NCBI GenBank assembly: GCA_033032865.1
Contig: JAWHQI010000170.1
Location: 555,001-619,000 of the forward strand
DNA from: Dactylorhiza incarnata
Lineage: Eukaryota; Streptophyta; Magnoliopsida; Asparagales; Orchidaceae
Reading direction: 5' to 3'
DNA length: 64,000 nt
Under the pieces are notes generated by a model. It saw only the letters and a program-made list of their open reading frames with translations, searched no databases and had not been told where the DNA came from. Position 1 is the first letter of the stretch; each line of letters opens with the position of its first letter. Shown one piece after another: positions 31,190 through 51,900 of this stretch. A program made the position numbers and the translations under genes.

Positions 31190-32394
31190 AACGAGCCTCT
31201 CCTGTATCACTACCTCCCCCACTTCCTACCATCTCCTGAGCCTATTTTCTGCTCCTATTACATGAATTGGCCTTCCTTTACTTCTTCCATCAAGGGCGAT
31301 CAATTCTTGCCCCTCAACTGACTTCGACTACTCCTCTTTGGACAACATCACTCAAGTCTTAACAGTACATCCCCAAGAACCCCCCTCACTTTTTTCATTA
31401 GTTGTCTTCTTCCCTTGAACACAACATCCTTGCTTGTTGCGGACCGGTTCCTTTCGCTTCTTGGTTCTTGGGGTAACTTCTCTTCACATCTCTTGTGCAT
31501 ATCGCTCATGGTTATTAACCTATCTTATATGAAGATTGTGTAATCATCATTGTTGATTTTGCCTTCAATCCCTAATTTTTTATGATTTTCGTTATTTTCC
31601 ATATAAACCGCTATCCTGAAAACACTCAGTGGAATTACAAGAATGCCAAGATTACGTTTTAGATTTGGGATAACATCAGAAAGTGTTGCTTGAGAAGGAA
31701 AATCACATCCAGATAGAGTATTTTGTAGAGTAGCAGCTGCAATAGTCTGCAATTTCGAAGATTCACCATTGCTGAAGATGCTGATGAGGTGTTTTAGTCA
31801 TCGAAGATCAAGAGATGTGAACTAGGTGCATCGAGGGCTTCAATTTACAACGGAAAGATTGCTTTGTAATCTAGTTTTCATATATTGATGAATGAACGTC
31901 CATCTCTTTCGTGTTCTTAGTTATCTTGGTAATTTATGTTTGCTTCACATGCATTGCTTTTTCGATCCATTTTTGAGATGTCGAAGCTGGTGTTTGAAGC
32001 TAACGTGCACGTGCGTGTGTGTATGTGCGCGCAATCCGGTTCAATCATACTACAATAAAAAACCCTAAGAAATTCATTACACAATTTAACAACACATGCT
32101 GGCTTGAATTCCCCAAGGCATCCATACATGGTAGAAGAACTCTCCAATTGTTCCTCTTCACGCGCCGCTAATTATCTCAGTACTTTTTGTTTATTTTGAC
32201 CTTATAAATTTTTTTTGCAACATGCACTATCAGGGGATGGTTCGATTAAGATCAATAATGCTCCTGCAGTTTGGCTCCCATGGGTATTGGTGCTTTGAAT
32301 CAAGTTTGAGTACGGTTCAGGAGCAAGTTATTCCTAGACGATTTGATACGAATGTGATGAAAATGTAATTCTAAATGCAATTTAATTTAAAAGG
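31190..32394. other. Intergenic, no gene recognised
   Basis: Contains pyrimidine-rich and AT-rich sequence. The longest frame (31525-31752, -) shows no known motif. Confidence 0.35.
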
Positions 32395-32398
32395 AGTA

Positions 32399-32717
32399 TG
32401 TTACGACGATCAACGAGGGAGACGAGGGAGAGGGGCAACCTCCGGTGTTGCGAGTTTACCAACGCCGGGAGCGCGGCGGGCGAGCCTTTCCGACGTAGCC
32501 GATGCTGTACCAAGGAGGCGTTTTCTTTTCTGCATTGCTTTTGTTATTTCCTTAATTGCCCTTGTTATGTACATATTTGCCCGGCACGTATATAAGCGGG
32601 AGACTTGTGTATTTTGGCATCTTAGTATTATGGTGAAGTGTTTCTCTCTCTATCCCTCCTGAATTTCCTCTCTCTCTCGTTTTTCCCTTCCCCCTCCAAT
32701 TTTTTGGAACCCTAACA
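32399..32717 (+). repeat. 5' LTR of Gypsy D
   Basis: 319 bp. It has about 40 bp (near 32572-32628, with a TATATAAGCGGG TATA-like motif) that the 3' LTR lacks. Confidence 0.85.
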
Positions 32718-32919
32718 AAGTGGTCCGACCTGCCCTCTTCCGGCCGCGGTTTTCGCCGCTCGAAGCCGCTCCAGCGTCCTAAGGTTCCACGCTCAGTCCC
32801 GATCGCATGCTCCCTCGCGGTTTCCGTCCCGATCGCGTGCCTCCTCGCGTTTTTCTCGATCACGTGCAACCGCCTCCCTCGCGATTCCCGTCGAGGTCTC
32901 GCACGCTACCGCCATCGCC

Positions 32920-33095
32920 GAGCGCCCTTCGTCGCCTCCTTCGCGGGCACCGCCAACTCCAGCCACTGCCGCCAACTCCAGCCAACTCCAGCCACCGATC
33001 CATCCTCTGCCGAGCGCCCTTCGCCGCCAACCCCAGCCACCGATCCAGCCTCTGCTGAGCGCCCTTCGTCGCCAACTCCAGCCACTGCCAGGTCA
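32920..33095. repeat. Short tandem repeats in the Gypsy D leader
   Basis: Repeated phrases GAGCGCCCTTCG and CGCCAACTCCAGCCA recur at roughly 50-base intervals. They give Pro/Ala-rich frames that are not genes in their own right. Confidence 0.65.
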
Positions 33096-33140
33096 TCCTT
33101 CGGCCTCGCCATCCTCCCCTCCGCGTGCATTCCCCCTCGT

Positions 33141-33404
33141 TTGCGCTCCATGTGCAACCCGGACATCACGCCGTCCCTCCCGGCTACCGATCCAGCCATC
33201 CTTCGCCGCTTGGAGGACTACGACGCCTCGATTGCCTCCCTGCAGGCCCTAGTCCTTTGCATGGATTCCAAACTCGACTCCCTGCTGGTTGTCCGCCCCT
33301 CCACTTCCGTCGTCGAGTCGCTGTCTCTCCTTGGCGCTCCTCCGGACACCGTCCCGGCTGCGGTTTACCCGTTCGATGCCGTCCCCGACAACGTCATTGT
33401 CTGA
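33141..33404 (+). pseudogene. Gypsy D gag, N-terminal part
   Basis: 87 codons. ILRRLEDYDASIASLQALVL is an amphipathic stretch typical of the gag N-terminus of plant Gypsy elements. It ends at the left inversion breakpoint. Confidence 0.6.
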
Positions 33405-34312
33405 GGGACCGAAAACCCGCCGACGGCAAAGAGCGGAAGGTCCAGGCAGTGAAATGTGGCTGCCGGGGAATCCTCGGTGGTGGGCTCGATCTCCAGAGCC
33501 TCAAAGTCCGCAAGAGTCACCTCGTGTTCTTCCCCGCCGATGAGGACCCGAAGGGTTTTCAGTGGGCAATCATGTGTGGGGGACCGGAGGTATAGGGTTG
33601 CTTGCAGCGGAAACACAAACCCTTATCATGCAAATCGATGTATTCCTGGTTGGAAAGCCAGGGGTGGGTCGGAGGCCGAGGGGGCCAAGGCGGAGGTGCA
33701 GCCCGTCCGGGTCCCGGAGGGGGTTCGAATTGTGGCGGCTGATAGGGAGGAAGAGGTCGGGGTGCCTGTCGCGACGCCGGTGCTGGAGGTGGTCGGCCTG
33801 TGCCCGGGGGCGGGTTTGAAACTCCGCTTCGACCAAGCGAGCGAGATCCATGGCCTCCGTCATGGAGGGGGGTGCGTATTCGGGCCCGAATGTGAGGCCG
33901 AAGCCCATGCATGAAGAAGCTGAGGTAGTGGTCCGGTGGTAGGCCGGGAACATGTGTGGCGAGGGCGATGAACTCATCGATGTAGTCGTCAAGAGAGTCT
34001 GATGAGTGCTTGCTGAGGTAGTGGTCCGGTGGTAGGCCGCGAACTCCACAGAGCCGCTCGACGGCAGTGCCAGAATAGTGCGTATCGTAACGACTAATGA
34101 GTGCTTGCTGGAGGGCCGGCCATTGCAGGGCCGGGTTGGTTTGGCGGAGCCAACGAACCCAATGGAGTGCGGAGCCTTCCATGCCAATCATGACTGTACT
34201 GACTTTTTGTGGCTCCGGTGTCTGCTGAATGTCGAGAATTGTTTGTCGCGGGCGATCCAACCCAAGGGGTCGGTGCCGTTGAAGGAGGGCACCTCGAGAG
34301 AACGGGGGCGGG
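33405..34312 (-). pseudogene. Gypsy D gag core and zinc knuckle, inverted
   Basis: Read on the - strand, frames give EVPSFNGTDPLGWIARDKQF, then MIGMEGSALHWVRWLRQTNP and YIDEFIALATHVPGLPPDHY, typical retrotransposon gag. The zinc knuckle CFRCKQPYTSGPPH follows, then LKTLRVLIGGEEHEVTLADF leading towards protease. This is antisense to the LTRs and to the integrase of the same element. A short direct repeat (near 33920-33945 and 34015-34040) inserts a second GLPPDHYLS into the frame. Confidence 0.85.
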
Positions 34313-35026
34313 TTTGGACTGAGTGGTTATCCTGGGCCGAATACTCCTTCAACACCTCATTCCACTCCAGCACCGGCACTACACCCTTCGAGGCAGTCTA
34401 CGGTCGACCTCCTCCAGTTCTGAGCCGCACCATCCCCGGCGAGTGTGCGGTCGCCGCGGTGGAAAGCTTACTCCGAGACCGTGATACCATGCTTCAGCAG
34501 CTGCGCCAACAGCTCCAACGGACACAAGATCGGATGGTGGCTGCGGCCAACCGCCATGGCCGCGAGGTCCAGTTCAGCGAGGGGGACTCTGTCTTCCTCA
34601 AACTCCGGCCACACCACCAGGTGACGGAGTCCCCACGAGTTCACTCCAAATTGGTGGCCAAATTCTACGGGCCTTTTGAGATCGTCGCTCGGGTGGGCAC
34701 TCTGGCGTACTGCCTCTGCCTACCTCCGGAGAGCCGCATTCATCCCGTGTTCCATGTATCACAGCTCAAGCGGGTGATTGGCGATCATCCCGTCGAGGAG
34801 ATGCTTCCACCACCTGACACTGGCGGTCCCCCTTCGACATTCAAGCCACAACGCATCACGGAGACGCGCACGATACAACGTGCATCACAGCCAGTGGAGC
34901 AGGTCTTGGTGTTATGGCAGGGACTTCCACCGTCGGAGGCGACATGGGTAGATCGCGCCGAACTGCGCCACCAGTTCCTGGATTTTTGTCTTGAGGACAA
35001 GGCAAATTTCTCAGACGGCGGAATTG
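34310..35026 (+). pseudogene. Gypsy D integrase C-terminus with chromodomain-like tail
   Basis: The frame 34078-35124 becomes meaningful from about 34310: VWTEWLSWAEYSFNTSFHSS, TGTTPFEAVYGRPPP, LKLRPHHQV and LVAKFYGPFEIVARVG (integrase C-terminal). Then VLVLWQGLPPSEATWVD and FLDFCLEDKANF give the chromodomain-like end of chromovirus Gypsy elements. The last codons run into the 3' LTR. Confidence 0.88.
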
Positions 35027-35305
35027 TTACGACGATCGATGAGGGGGACGAGGGAGAGGGGCAACCTCCGGTGTGGCGAGTTTACCAATGCCGGGAGCGC
35101 GGCGGGCGAGCCGTTTCGACGTAGCTGACGCCGTACCAAGGAGGCGTTTTCTTTTCTGCATTGCTTTTGTTATTTCCTTAATTGCCCTTGTTATGCCCGT
35201 ATTTGTCCGACATGTTATGGTGAAGTGTTTTTCTCTCTATCCCTCCTGAATTTCCTCTCTCTCTCATTTTTCCCTTCCCCCTCCTCCAGATTTTCAACCC
35301 TAACA
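35027..35305 (+). repeat. 3' LTR of Gypsy D
   Basis: 279 bp, similar to 32399-32717 but lacking about 40 bp. Confidence 0.85.
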
Positions 35306-35309
35306 AGTA

Positions 35310-37346
35310 GCAATAGCTTCAACAAAGCAAATTTAGAGCACAACCTGCATGAGATTGTCAGTTCACTTCAATTACAAAGACGCAGTTTATTCAACAGTCG
35401 AAAAACCTATACTATATTGTCACATCTTATTGCCGATGTCTCGGGTGATTATTCGAATGATCATCACATTCGCAATGAATTTTTCTATACTCCACCTACT
35501 GAGCCACTCAACCATGTGCTCCTATGGAGAGATATCTGAAACAATGTAGAGCCACCATGTACGAGATTTGTTGAGTCTGTAGGGCATCATTTAATGCTGC
35601 ATGACACGTATGAGTCTATCTGACCTCTATCAGCCCATGCCTTGTCCAACCTCCGCCTTGTCCAACCCCCACCGACATCTACCAACCACGGCCTTGTCCA
35701 AACCTATACATGAAACTCCATTCTAGCCTCTGGAATTCCTTCCAGCACTGGGGCAACCAGTCCTGTTTTCCAACCCTCTTCGGAACCAAATTCAGTCTAC
35801 CTCCGCTTCTCCGGCCACCGGTAACTCATTTTACGTCCTCCAAGTTTCTATCCCGAAGTTTACTAGTCATTATGACTTCATGCAAAGTTGTCAGAATTTC
35901 ATTGTCGAATCATGTATCAATTATTTGTTTTTTTAGATATTATCTTGTAATATTTGTGCCAAGGCTCGTGTGATTTGCAGGATTTATTTCGCTTACATGT
36001 TGGTTGTTTACACTTTTGTATTTAGTTATTTGCATACCCATATTTGTGAAATTATTCGTGACTGTGTCCTTTGCCGTGCTATTTATAATTCTCTTATTAC
36101 AAGCTTAGTTGTCGGAATATTTTAAATTCATATAAACATTCATAGTCGCCATACACACATCATAGTCATCTGTCAGTAATGTTTGTATTTAAATCTGGGC
36201 ATGTCTTATGTACTAGGTATACTGAAATAAAATATTGTGCTTGGCATAAAGATGTTAGGTTTCCTTCATATCCTCTCACTTCCCCATCATACCTCCCTTT
36301 ATGCTTCCCTCGCAATCCACGGACGCCCCTGCTTTGGAAGCCGCTAATCTCCAACCACCTATCTCAACATTGGTCGACATAGAGGATCAATGAGAAACAA
36401 TCGTCCGTGAAAATTCCCACCTTGTCCTTCGTTGCATTCCGTGCAGTGCACTATCCTATGACAATATCACAGGTCTATCACCTTGCCAATTTGGCACAAA
36501 AGGCATGACTTGGCACATGACATTGTCTCAGTCTAGGGGACATGCCATGGATGCTAGACACCTTCTTTGTTCACCTTGTGGAAACTCTGCTCCACCCTGT
36601 CGCAGGACAGACCCCAAAATGGCTTCTTTAAACACTGCAAGCAATGTCTCTAATCACACATTACCATCAATTTTATTAGAAGAAATAATTTCATACCGTC
36701 TTTTTTTTTTCACAATTTGAAACTATTATCATCTGTCATGGTCGTTAGTTAAGGCAGTTCATTTTCTAATTCACATACCAAGTACTTGAGAGTTTTTTGT
36801 TATTATTGAAGCATGGCCTATTTATGATATAGCATGATGTGTATAGATTATTCTTTCTGACATGATTTCGATTGGTATGCCGTTGAAGCATTCACAATTC
36901 TTGTAGGTTTATAATGACTTTTTTTGGAACATCTTTTAACCTGTTTTTCATTCAACTTAAGCTCTTAGTGAATTTGTTCTGGAGGTGCTGTCCATTTATT
37001 ATTTGATTGTATTTATATTTGGTCCAGATGTTGATGTTCAGGATATTCAGCTCAGGGATCATTCCTGTCAAGGTGTTTTAAACATTTACGTTAAATACAA
37101 TTGCCTGGGTTTTATTGAGTTTCACCATCATGCATGGTTTTCTTTCATACTTCTACAGTCTTCTTTCATACTTCTTTTACCTTACATATGTGGCATTACA
37201 AGCCCTTCTATTCTTTTAGGGTTTAGTGTTACTTGAATATCTGTCAACTTGTTTATTTCTATGCTGTTTATTTCGTGGTTGATTTGTTTTATTTTTCTTT
37301 CAAGTTCAGGATGCATTAAAATCCATTGCTTGCTTGACTTGTACAG
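35310..37346. other. Sequence upstream of DHFR-TS
   Basis: No complete gene seen. It probably contains the DHFR-TS promoter and one or more 5' exons, since the first recognised coding exon starts at an AG acceptor at 37346. A pyrimidine-rich repeat (CTTGTCCAACC-type words) lies at about 35640-35700. Confidence 0.4.
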
Positions 37347-37409
37347 GAAAGGCCTTCTCTGTTAATCGGAACATTCAAGAACATTATAAATCATTATAGT
37401 GCTCCTTTG

Positions 37410-45435
<8,026 letters not shown>

Positions 45436-45953
45436 AGCCGGGCCATCATGAAAGAGGTCTCTGCTTTATATATTGTGAGCATACTTTAATACTAAAGTTT
45501 TGGTTGTTAAAAATAATAATATTATTATTAATATTAATATTGATGCAGATGGAACTTACTTAATGGAGGGCAGCGGAGCCCATGTTTTATCACTCTTAAC
45601 AAACAAGAGAGTTTTTTTTTTTTTTAAATTAATTTATTAAAATTATAAAGCGGCTTTTGCGGGATATTCATTTATGGAATGGAGAGCCATTTTTCGTCTT
45701 TTTTGTTTGTATTCAGATTGTTTATCAACAAAATTGAGAAATATTTATTCGTATTCTAACTAACATGTTGCAGATTGATTTCATATCCCTCATTTCTCGT
45801 AAAAACCCCATTATTCATTTATTTGTATAATTCATGCTTCATGTCGAAAAACTGTAATTAAGAACATGTTTTTGAAGTAGCCTCGAGGGATGGATTTTAC
45901 CAAGGACAAGCACGCAGAATTAAATCGGCAGGATCCGCAGCAACAAAATGTGT
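45436..45953. other. Spacer between convergent stop codons
   Basis: Must hold the 3' UTRs and polyadenylation signals of DHFR-TS (+) and the Tm-1-like gene (-). A T tract is at about 45609-45624. No element found. Confidence 0.6.
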
Positions 45954-48900
45954 CTAATCTCTTTTAATGGAGATGCGCTTATACTCCTGCACAGTGTTTG
46001 TAATAGCAAGCTCTACTGGCAGCCTCTCCATACTGGATGCGCCATAAAATCCATGGACTCCCTTTGTACTCTTCAGGATATATTCAGCTTCACGAGGTCC
46101 CGATATTGGACCTGTAGAAAAAAAAGAGAATGATCCTCTATGACAGATTTTCCCACAATGACATTTACTTGTGTGGAAATAGACTTTAAACATGTTGTCA
46201 ATATTGCAATTCATGTTAAAAAAAAAAAGTGGACGGGCGCGAGCAGAGGATCACCTCCGTGGCAGAGAATAATCACATCAGGATTTGTGGCAACAGCAGC
46301 ATCGGCGATGGCTTGAACACGGGTGACACATTCTTCCAAGCTGAGGGCTGTTTTTGCACCAATCGAGCCACTCGTAGTAAGACCCATATGCGCAACAATA
46401 ATATTAGCACCAGCCATTGTCATAGAAGCAGCCTCATCTTCATTGAAAACATATGGAGTTGTCAAGAGACCGAGTCTATGAGCTTTGTTGATCATCTCAA
46501 TCTCCAACCTAGAGAAGAAAACAACAGTAAGAAAGTGATGTTATTTGGGGGCAAGGATATGATGGTTGCTCACAAAAATATATTTCCTTAAACTATTTGG
46601 TATCAGCTATTAAACAACATTTCTTTTCTTCGAAGTCCGATATGCGTGGTTTTATCAAATCCATACTACACAATAATCCTAATTGTAGTTTTATCAAATC
46701 CATACTACACATAGTATTCCTGTGAAACTTCTTACTCAGGCTTTAACTCTAGAAGGTATGCCCTCTATATCCCATTAGTTTTGTCTAACAGCTCCAAGAT
46801 AATAATACTGATACTGCTAAAATATAACACCCAGTAAAATTGCATATCATATAATTTGTTCACAAAATGGATAATGAAAACCTTTTTTTTTTATGGCATC
46901 AAATGAATTCTACAGCACGGTAATAATTGAAATAACAATATAACTGTGAAGAAGAAATGAGAAAAGGAATAAAATTCTGAAACCTACCCATAGCCCATTC
47001 CTGTTTCTTCAAGATTTTGGCGGAAATTACCATCAAAGAGTCCAACTGTGGGAAAATTCTGAACCCCAGAAAATCCAATTGCTTCTAAATGCTTCAAAAA
47101 ATAGTCCATTCGGCGAAATGGGTCAGTGGCGCACACTCCAGCAAGAATTGGCACTTTCTTTACTACCTGTTTGGGGGTGATCAGATCAATCTTATTAGAT
47201 GCCGTTGATATCTGATAAATATTGTGCATTTGTTTCAATTTTATCATATTTAAAAGCACCTACAAGACTAAGCTGTGTTATATGTGATGTGTAAGATGTC
47301 AGTGGTACCTCTATATGCCGCACAATTCATGTCACTGTTATGGACAATATGAAGGATACCCCCCAAAAAAGAACCAGCATCTTTAGATAACATAAAATTA
47401 CATAGCAAAATTACTTAAGGGCAGTAATTTCCAATAGAATTTCTAATTACCGGATGAAATTTAACTGTTGGGAATGATAAATAGATGTAAAACTCACTGG
47501 GAAGATTTCATTAGCCATGTCAAGTAAAACAGCATTGGCATCAGCAAAAGGTAATAGCCCTGCTAAAGATCCTCTTGCTGCCATGCGAAATCGCCCAGAA
47601 TTGTATAACACTATCAGATCCACACCTCCAGCTTCTTCAAATTTTGCAGATATTCCTGTTCCAGCTCCGGCACCAATAATCGGCACGCCTTGATTTATCT
47701 GTCGCTTCATTTCTTCTAATATGCTTTTGGTCCTCTGTAAAGTTTCTGCAGAATCAATAGCAAATAAGAAAAAACTCCATTATTGGAATTGTACACAATG
47801 TTAAGTACCACAAACACTACAATGAAAAGAGGCAGTGTGTGCGTGTCTCTGTGTCAATATTGTAGATATCTGCCGACAGGGTTGACATGTTGGCCAACAT
47901 GAATTTCAGTTTTTTTTTTTGCAAAATATCATTTTGAAATATATAGACCAATATATCAGCTATGGACCTATATATAGGTTGATGTATCGGACGATATATC
48001 GTGACGGTATATCGGCTAGCTTTTTATTTACTTTATACAACATCTATGGTTTAATAGACAAAAAGAGAGATTGTTTTGTTGACTGAGTTGTTTTGGCTAT
48101 AGCAATAGACTCTCTTCTGACTTCCTCTGGCTTTCTTCCATGTGCCCGCCGATCGTCGATTATGCTTGACCTTCGGATTTTGGACTGAGGGTTCTTTATC
48201 CTCCATTGTCGTCGAGAACTTCCTGGCCTGTTGCTTCCTCTGATTTTCTTCCTTGCGTTATAACGTTATTACACGTGCAATATAAAATATTTATACTAAT
48301 TTGGTAGATTTAGAAATTCAATAATATTAAATTTTTGATATATCAATATATAAATAAAAAAATGACTATTTATATATAATTATGCATATAAATAATTAAA
48401 TATTGAACCCGATATATGAAATATTCATGATATATCCCCAACATTAAACTGACATGAAAAATCCAAACTAACTTGTCTCCGACATCCGACATACGCATCC
48501 TTGTTGTGTGTGTCTCTGCGTGTGCACGAGTGAGAGAGACAAATGGAAAGAGGGGTTCTTCGGTTCATGCAAGACCTTAGAGGCTAGTTCTTCTGATGGA
48601 GATCGACGACCCATACGTGTTTATTTCCGCATGAGGCAGTGATCCGTTTCCCGCCCGGGCGATCTGAGTTCACGGATGTGTCTGGATGGTCATTCCGAGT
48701 AGGTCGCGTATTTTTTTTATTTTTCGAGTTATATTTGACACCCAATCGGTTCGGACATTATGAGTCGTCCGATCCGGGTGCCATAGCAGCTAAGTTATCA
48801 AAAACGCAAGGCGCACTGAGGCGCAAAGGGGTCCTCGAGCCTAGGCGCAGACACACGCCTGAGGCACGTGAGACGCAAAAGTGAATTGGGTGCCCAACAT

Positions 48901-51900
48901 ACTGAAAATCAGCGTATTTGGCATCCAATTCGCTAATTTTCAGTGAATTGGGTGCCCAATTCCCTAAAAATCAACGAATTGGGCATCCAATTCGATAATT
49001 TTCTGTGATTTGGGCCCAATTCCCTGAAAATCAGCGTGGTGAATTGAATGCCCGAGTGCGCCTAGGCGTGTCTTGGGTGCGTCTGAGATCATGTTTTTGC
49101 CCACCTCCCAAAAAACAGGTTGAAGAAAAACCTTGAAAGACCCAGGCGCGCCTTTTGTGCGGCTGGGAGCTGGTAAGGCGCGCGTGTAGGCGCGCCTGAG
49201 GCACATCGCACGCCTCTGCCTTGCAGAGGCGCGGGCTTATAGGCATGGTGCGCCCGGCGCCTCAGGCGCGCCTTGATAACTTGGCACAACAACTATCTCC
49301 TTTGAATATTCAAATACAAGCAGAAGTTTGGCGAATCAAGGTTTTATTTCAGTTTCAGAAGCGCTGGTCCCCTCTTCACGGTGCGACTCCTAGGGCTTTC
49401 ATTCTCCCATAGTTTCTTCACCCGCTACTTCGTTGCAATCCCTATATTTCCTCCAACCGCAATCCACAAGTTCTCCACCGTAATCGCTTGGATCTCCTCC
49501 AACTGCAACCCGCCTCTTCCTCCATCAACATCCACGATCAACCTTCCTCCATCACAGCCCGACGCCGATCAACACTTCGTCATCCCCAGCCCGACGCCGA
49601 CCAACCCTTCTCCGCCATATCCTGATGTCTCCCAGTTCTACTTCACCACAAGAGTGGCTCATTCCTATTTCAATACCGCTTCCGATTTCGCTCTCGGTTG
49701 AAGCTCCCGATCCTGCTTGAAGCTCCCAATCCCGCTGCTGCTCTTCATGGATTGTAAGCCTACTGCTCTTCGTCTTCGTGGATCGTATGCTCTCCATCTT
49801 CGTGGATCGTTCCCGACGCTGTCCCGATTTCGTCGATCTTCTTCGCTACCGTCTCCCAATCGATCGTAAGCGTTCTTCTTTTTCTTCTCTGTACTCTGTG
49901 TGTTGTATTGTTGCAATTTTTTATATGTTCTTCCATGTATTCAATTATGTTTCCTATATTGCTGCAATTTCTTGTATGTGCTTCCCTATATTTTGTTTCC
50001 TGTATTTTTTCCCTGTAATATTGGTTGAATCTCCGATAATGGGGAAGAAAAGGAAGAAAATGACTGATGAACATTCTTAAATTTGAAATGATTATGAATA
50101 TTTTTTGTTTAAGAACTTCATATTATGTTGCATTAACCTATACCTGACCAAAAAGCCCCCCGGGCCCGGGCTTGAACTCAGTTTGTTTGTTTTGAGTATT
50201 TTTCAACATAGAATTATATTTCCATGCAAGAAACGAAGAAATCCTCAACTGATATTCGACTAATACATATAATAATCAGTTTGTTTGTTTTGAGAAGTCG
50301 GGTTTTTTGATATAACGGAGTAATATAGCAAGAAAATCAAAAGATAGCATCAAGGTGTCTCACCGCAGATATAGTAAGAAAACGTAAATATAGCTTGGCT
50401 ACAGGAAGATGCAGGTACATGCACGAACGAAGAGAAGTTATAATTAAGGGAAAAGCAGATCCCCTATCTGTGATTATATATTATCCGTGAAATATACTTC
50501 CCGAAGTTGTAATGGTGTAGTCGGAGTTGGATTCGGAGTCGCAGTCACCTAGGGACTGAGCTTGCAGAGGAGCAAACATAGTTGCACTTGCCTGGGGTTG
50601 TCGCGGAAGGTGGAGTCTTGCTTCGTGAGACCGCTGCGAAATGTAGGTCAGAATAGTGCGAGAGATATCACTCTTGCAGAGGAAGAGCAGAGAAAGGGGT
50701 TTAGGAGCTGCACTCACCTGCCGAAGGGCTTTCGACGCAAAGCTTCGGCTGTGGGGGAGAACGACCTAGAAATGCTTTGGGGGAGAACGACGTAGAGCGA
50801 GGAGAGCTGCGACGGGCTTTTGACGCAGAGGTTCGGCTGCGGGGGTCGGGGGAGAACGACACAGATCGAGGAGAGCAGCGGGGGTCGTGCGCGTGAGTCG
50901 TGAACCTAAATCTCAAATTATATCAGGCGTGAGTTCTGAGTCGTGAACGCCGCGCGTAAGTCGTAACACGTGAACGAGAAAAGCGGGAAACGCATATCCG
51001 CAAGCGGGATACGCGTTTCCCAATTAAATTTATTATTCAATTTAAATATTGTGTTTCCTACATTTCGTTTCCCATATCCGATGCGCATTCGAGCCGATAC
51101 GCGAAGCGTTTTTAAGTATTTGTGCTTCGTAGGCACTAACTATGGATTTGTACTTCAATTGATGATTTACACAATTATGTTTGATGTTTCATTGTTTTGA
51201 TGATTTTTAATTATATTTGTGAGATATACATATATATATATATATTAAGGGTTAATTACGGGACGGACCTCCCTTGGGAGTTTGCATAATTACAGGTTGC
51301 CCTTCTATCTTTCGAAATTACATTTACCTCCCCTCTAAGTTTCCCCACGTTGCCCTTCTATCTTTCGAAATTACATTTACCTCCCATCTAAGTTTCCTTA
51401 GGTTACAAAAATGCCTCTAAGTTTCCCCAGGTTACAAAAATGCCCCTTCTGTTAGAAATATGGATGAAAAATGATAAAATCAACCAAATTATTTTATGAT
51501 ATTTCAATTGTACCATTTTATAATGATTCTAGATTCATCACAAAAGGTAAAATGTATCGCATCATTTTCAATGTAGATTTATTACAACGAGTAAAATTGG
51601 AATATCATAAAATAATTTGGCATCTATATTTCTAAAGGAAAATGTCACACCTTTCAATGCAGTCATTACAAAGGGTAAAATTGAATATCATAAAATAATT
51701 TGACTGATTTTATCATTTTCCATCCATATTTCTAACGAAAGGGCCATTTTTGTAAACTGGAGAAACTTAGAGGGGTGGTAAATGTAATTTCGAAAGATAG
51801 AGGGGTGCAACCTGTAATTATGCAAACTCTCGGGGGAGGTCCCTGCAATCAACCTTATATATTTATTATATTTAATACAACATATCCCGCCATACCCGTA

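Larger units (their letters stand above)
32399..35305 (+). mobile_element. Gypsy LTR retrotransposon D (internally inverted and deleted)
   Basis: LTRs at 32399-32717 and 35027-35305 start TGTTACGAC and end CCTAACA. AGTA at 32395-32398 and 35306-35309 may be the target duplication. The interior is only 2.3 kb. It holds a gag N-terminal frame on the + strand (33141-33404), the rest of gag inverted onto the - strand (about 34312 down to 33405), then the + strand integrase end with a chromodomain-like tail (about 34310-35010). Protease catalytic part, RT, RNase H and most of integrase are missing. Confidence 0.88.

Noticed and set aside
32807..33199. Frames on both strands with repeated Pro/Ala or Gly/Ala
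   Set aside because: Tandem repeat in the Gypsy D leader; no independent gene evidence.
35225..35539. 104-aa frame beginning in the Gypsy D 3' LTR, with a Ser/Phe-rich start that resembles a transit peptide
   Set aside because: Starts inside an LTR, has no donor that clearly joins the DHFR-TS exon, and no homology. Possible but unsupported.
49381..50080. Several frames of about 80-106 aa
   Set aside because: Pyrimidine-rich composition, mutually overlapping, no conserved motif.
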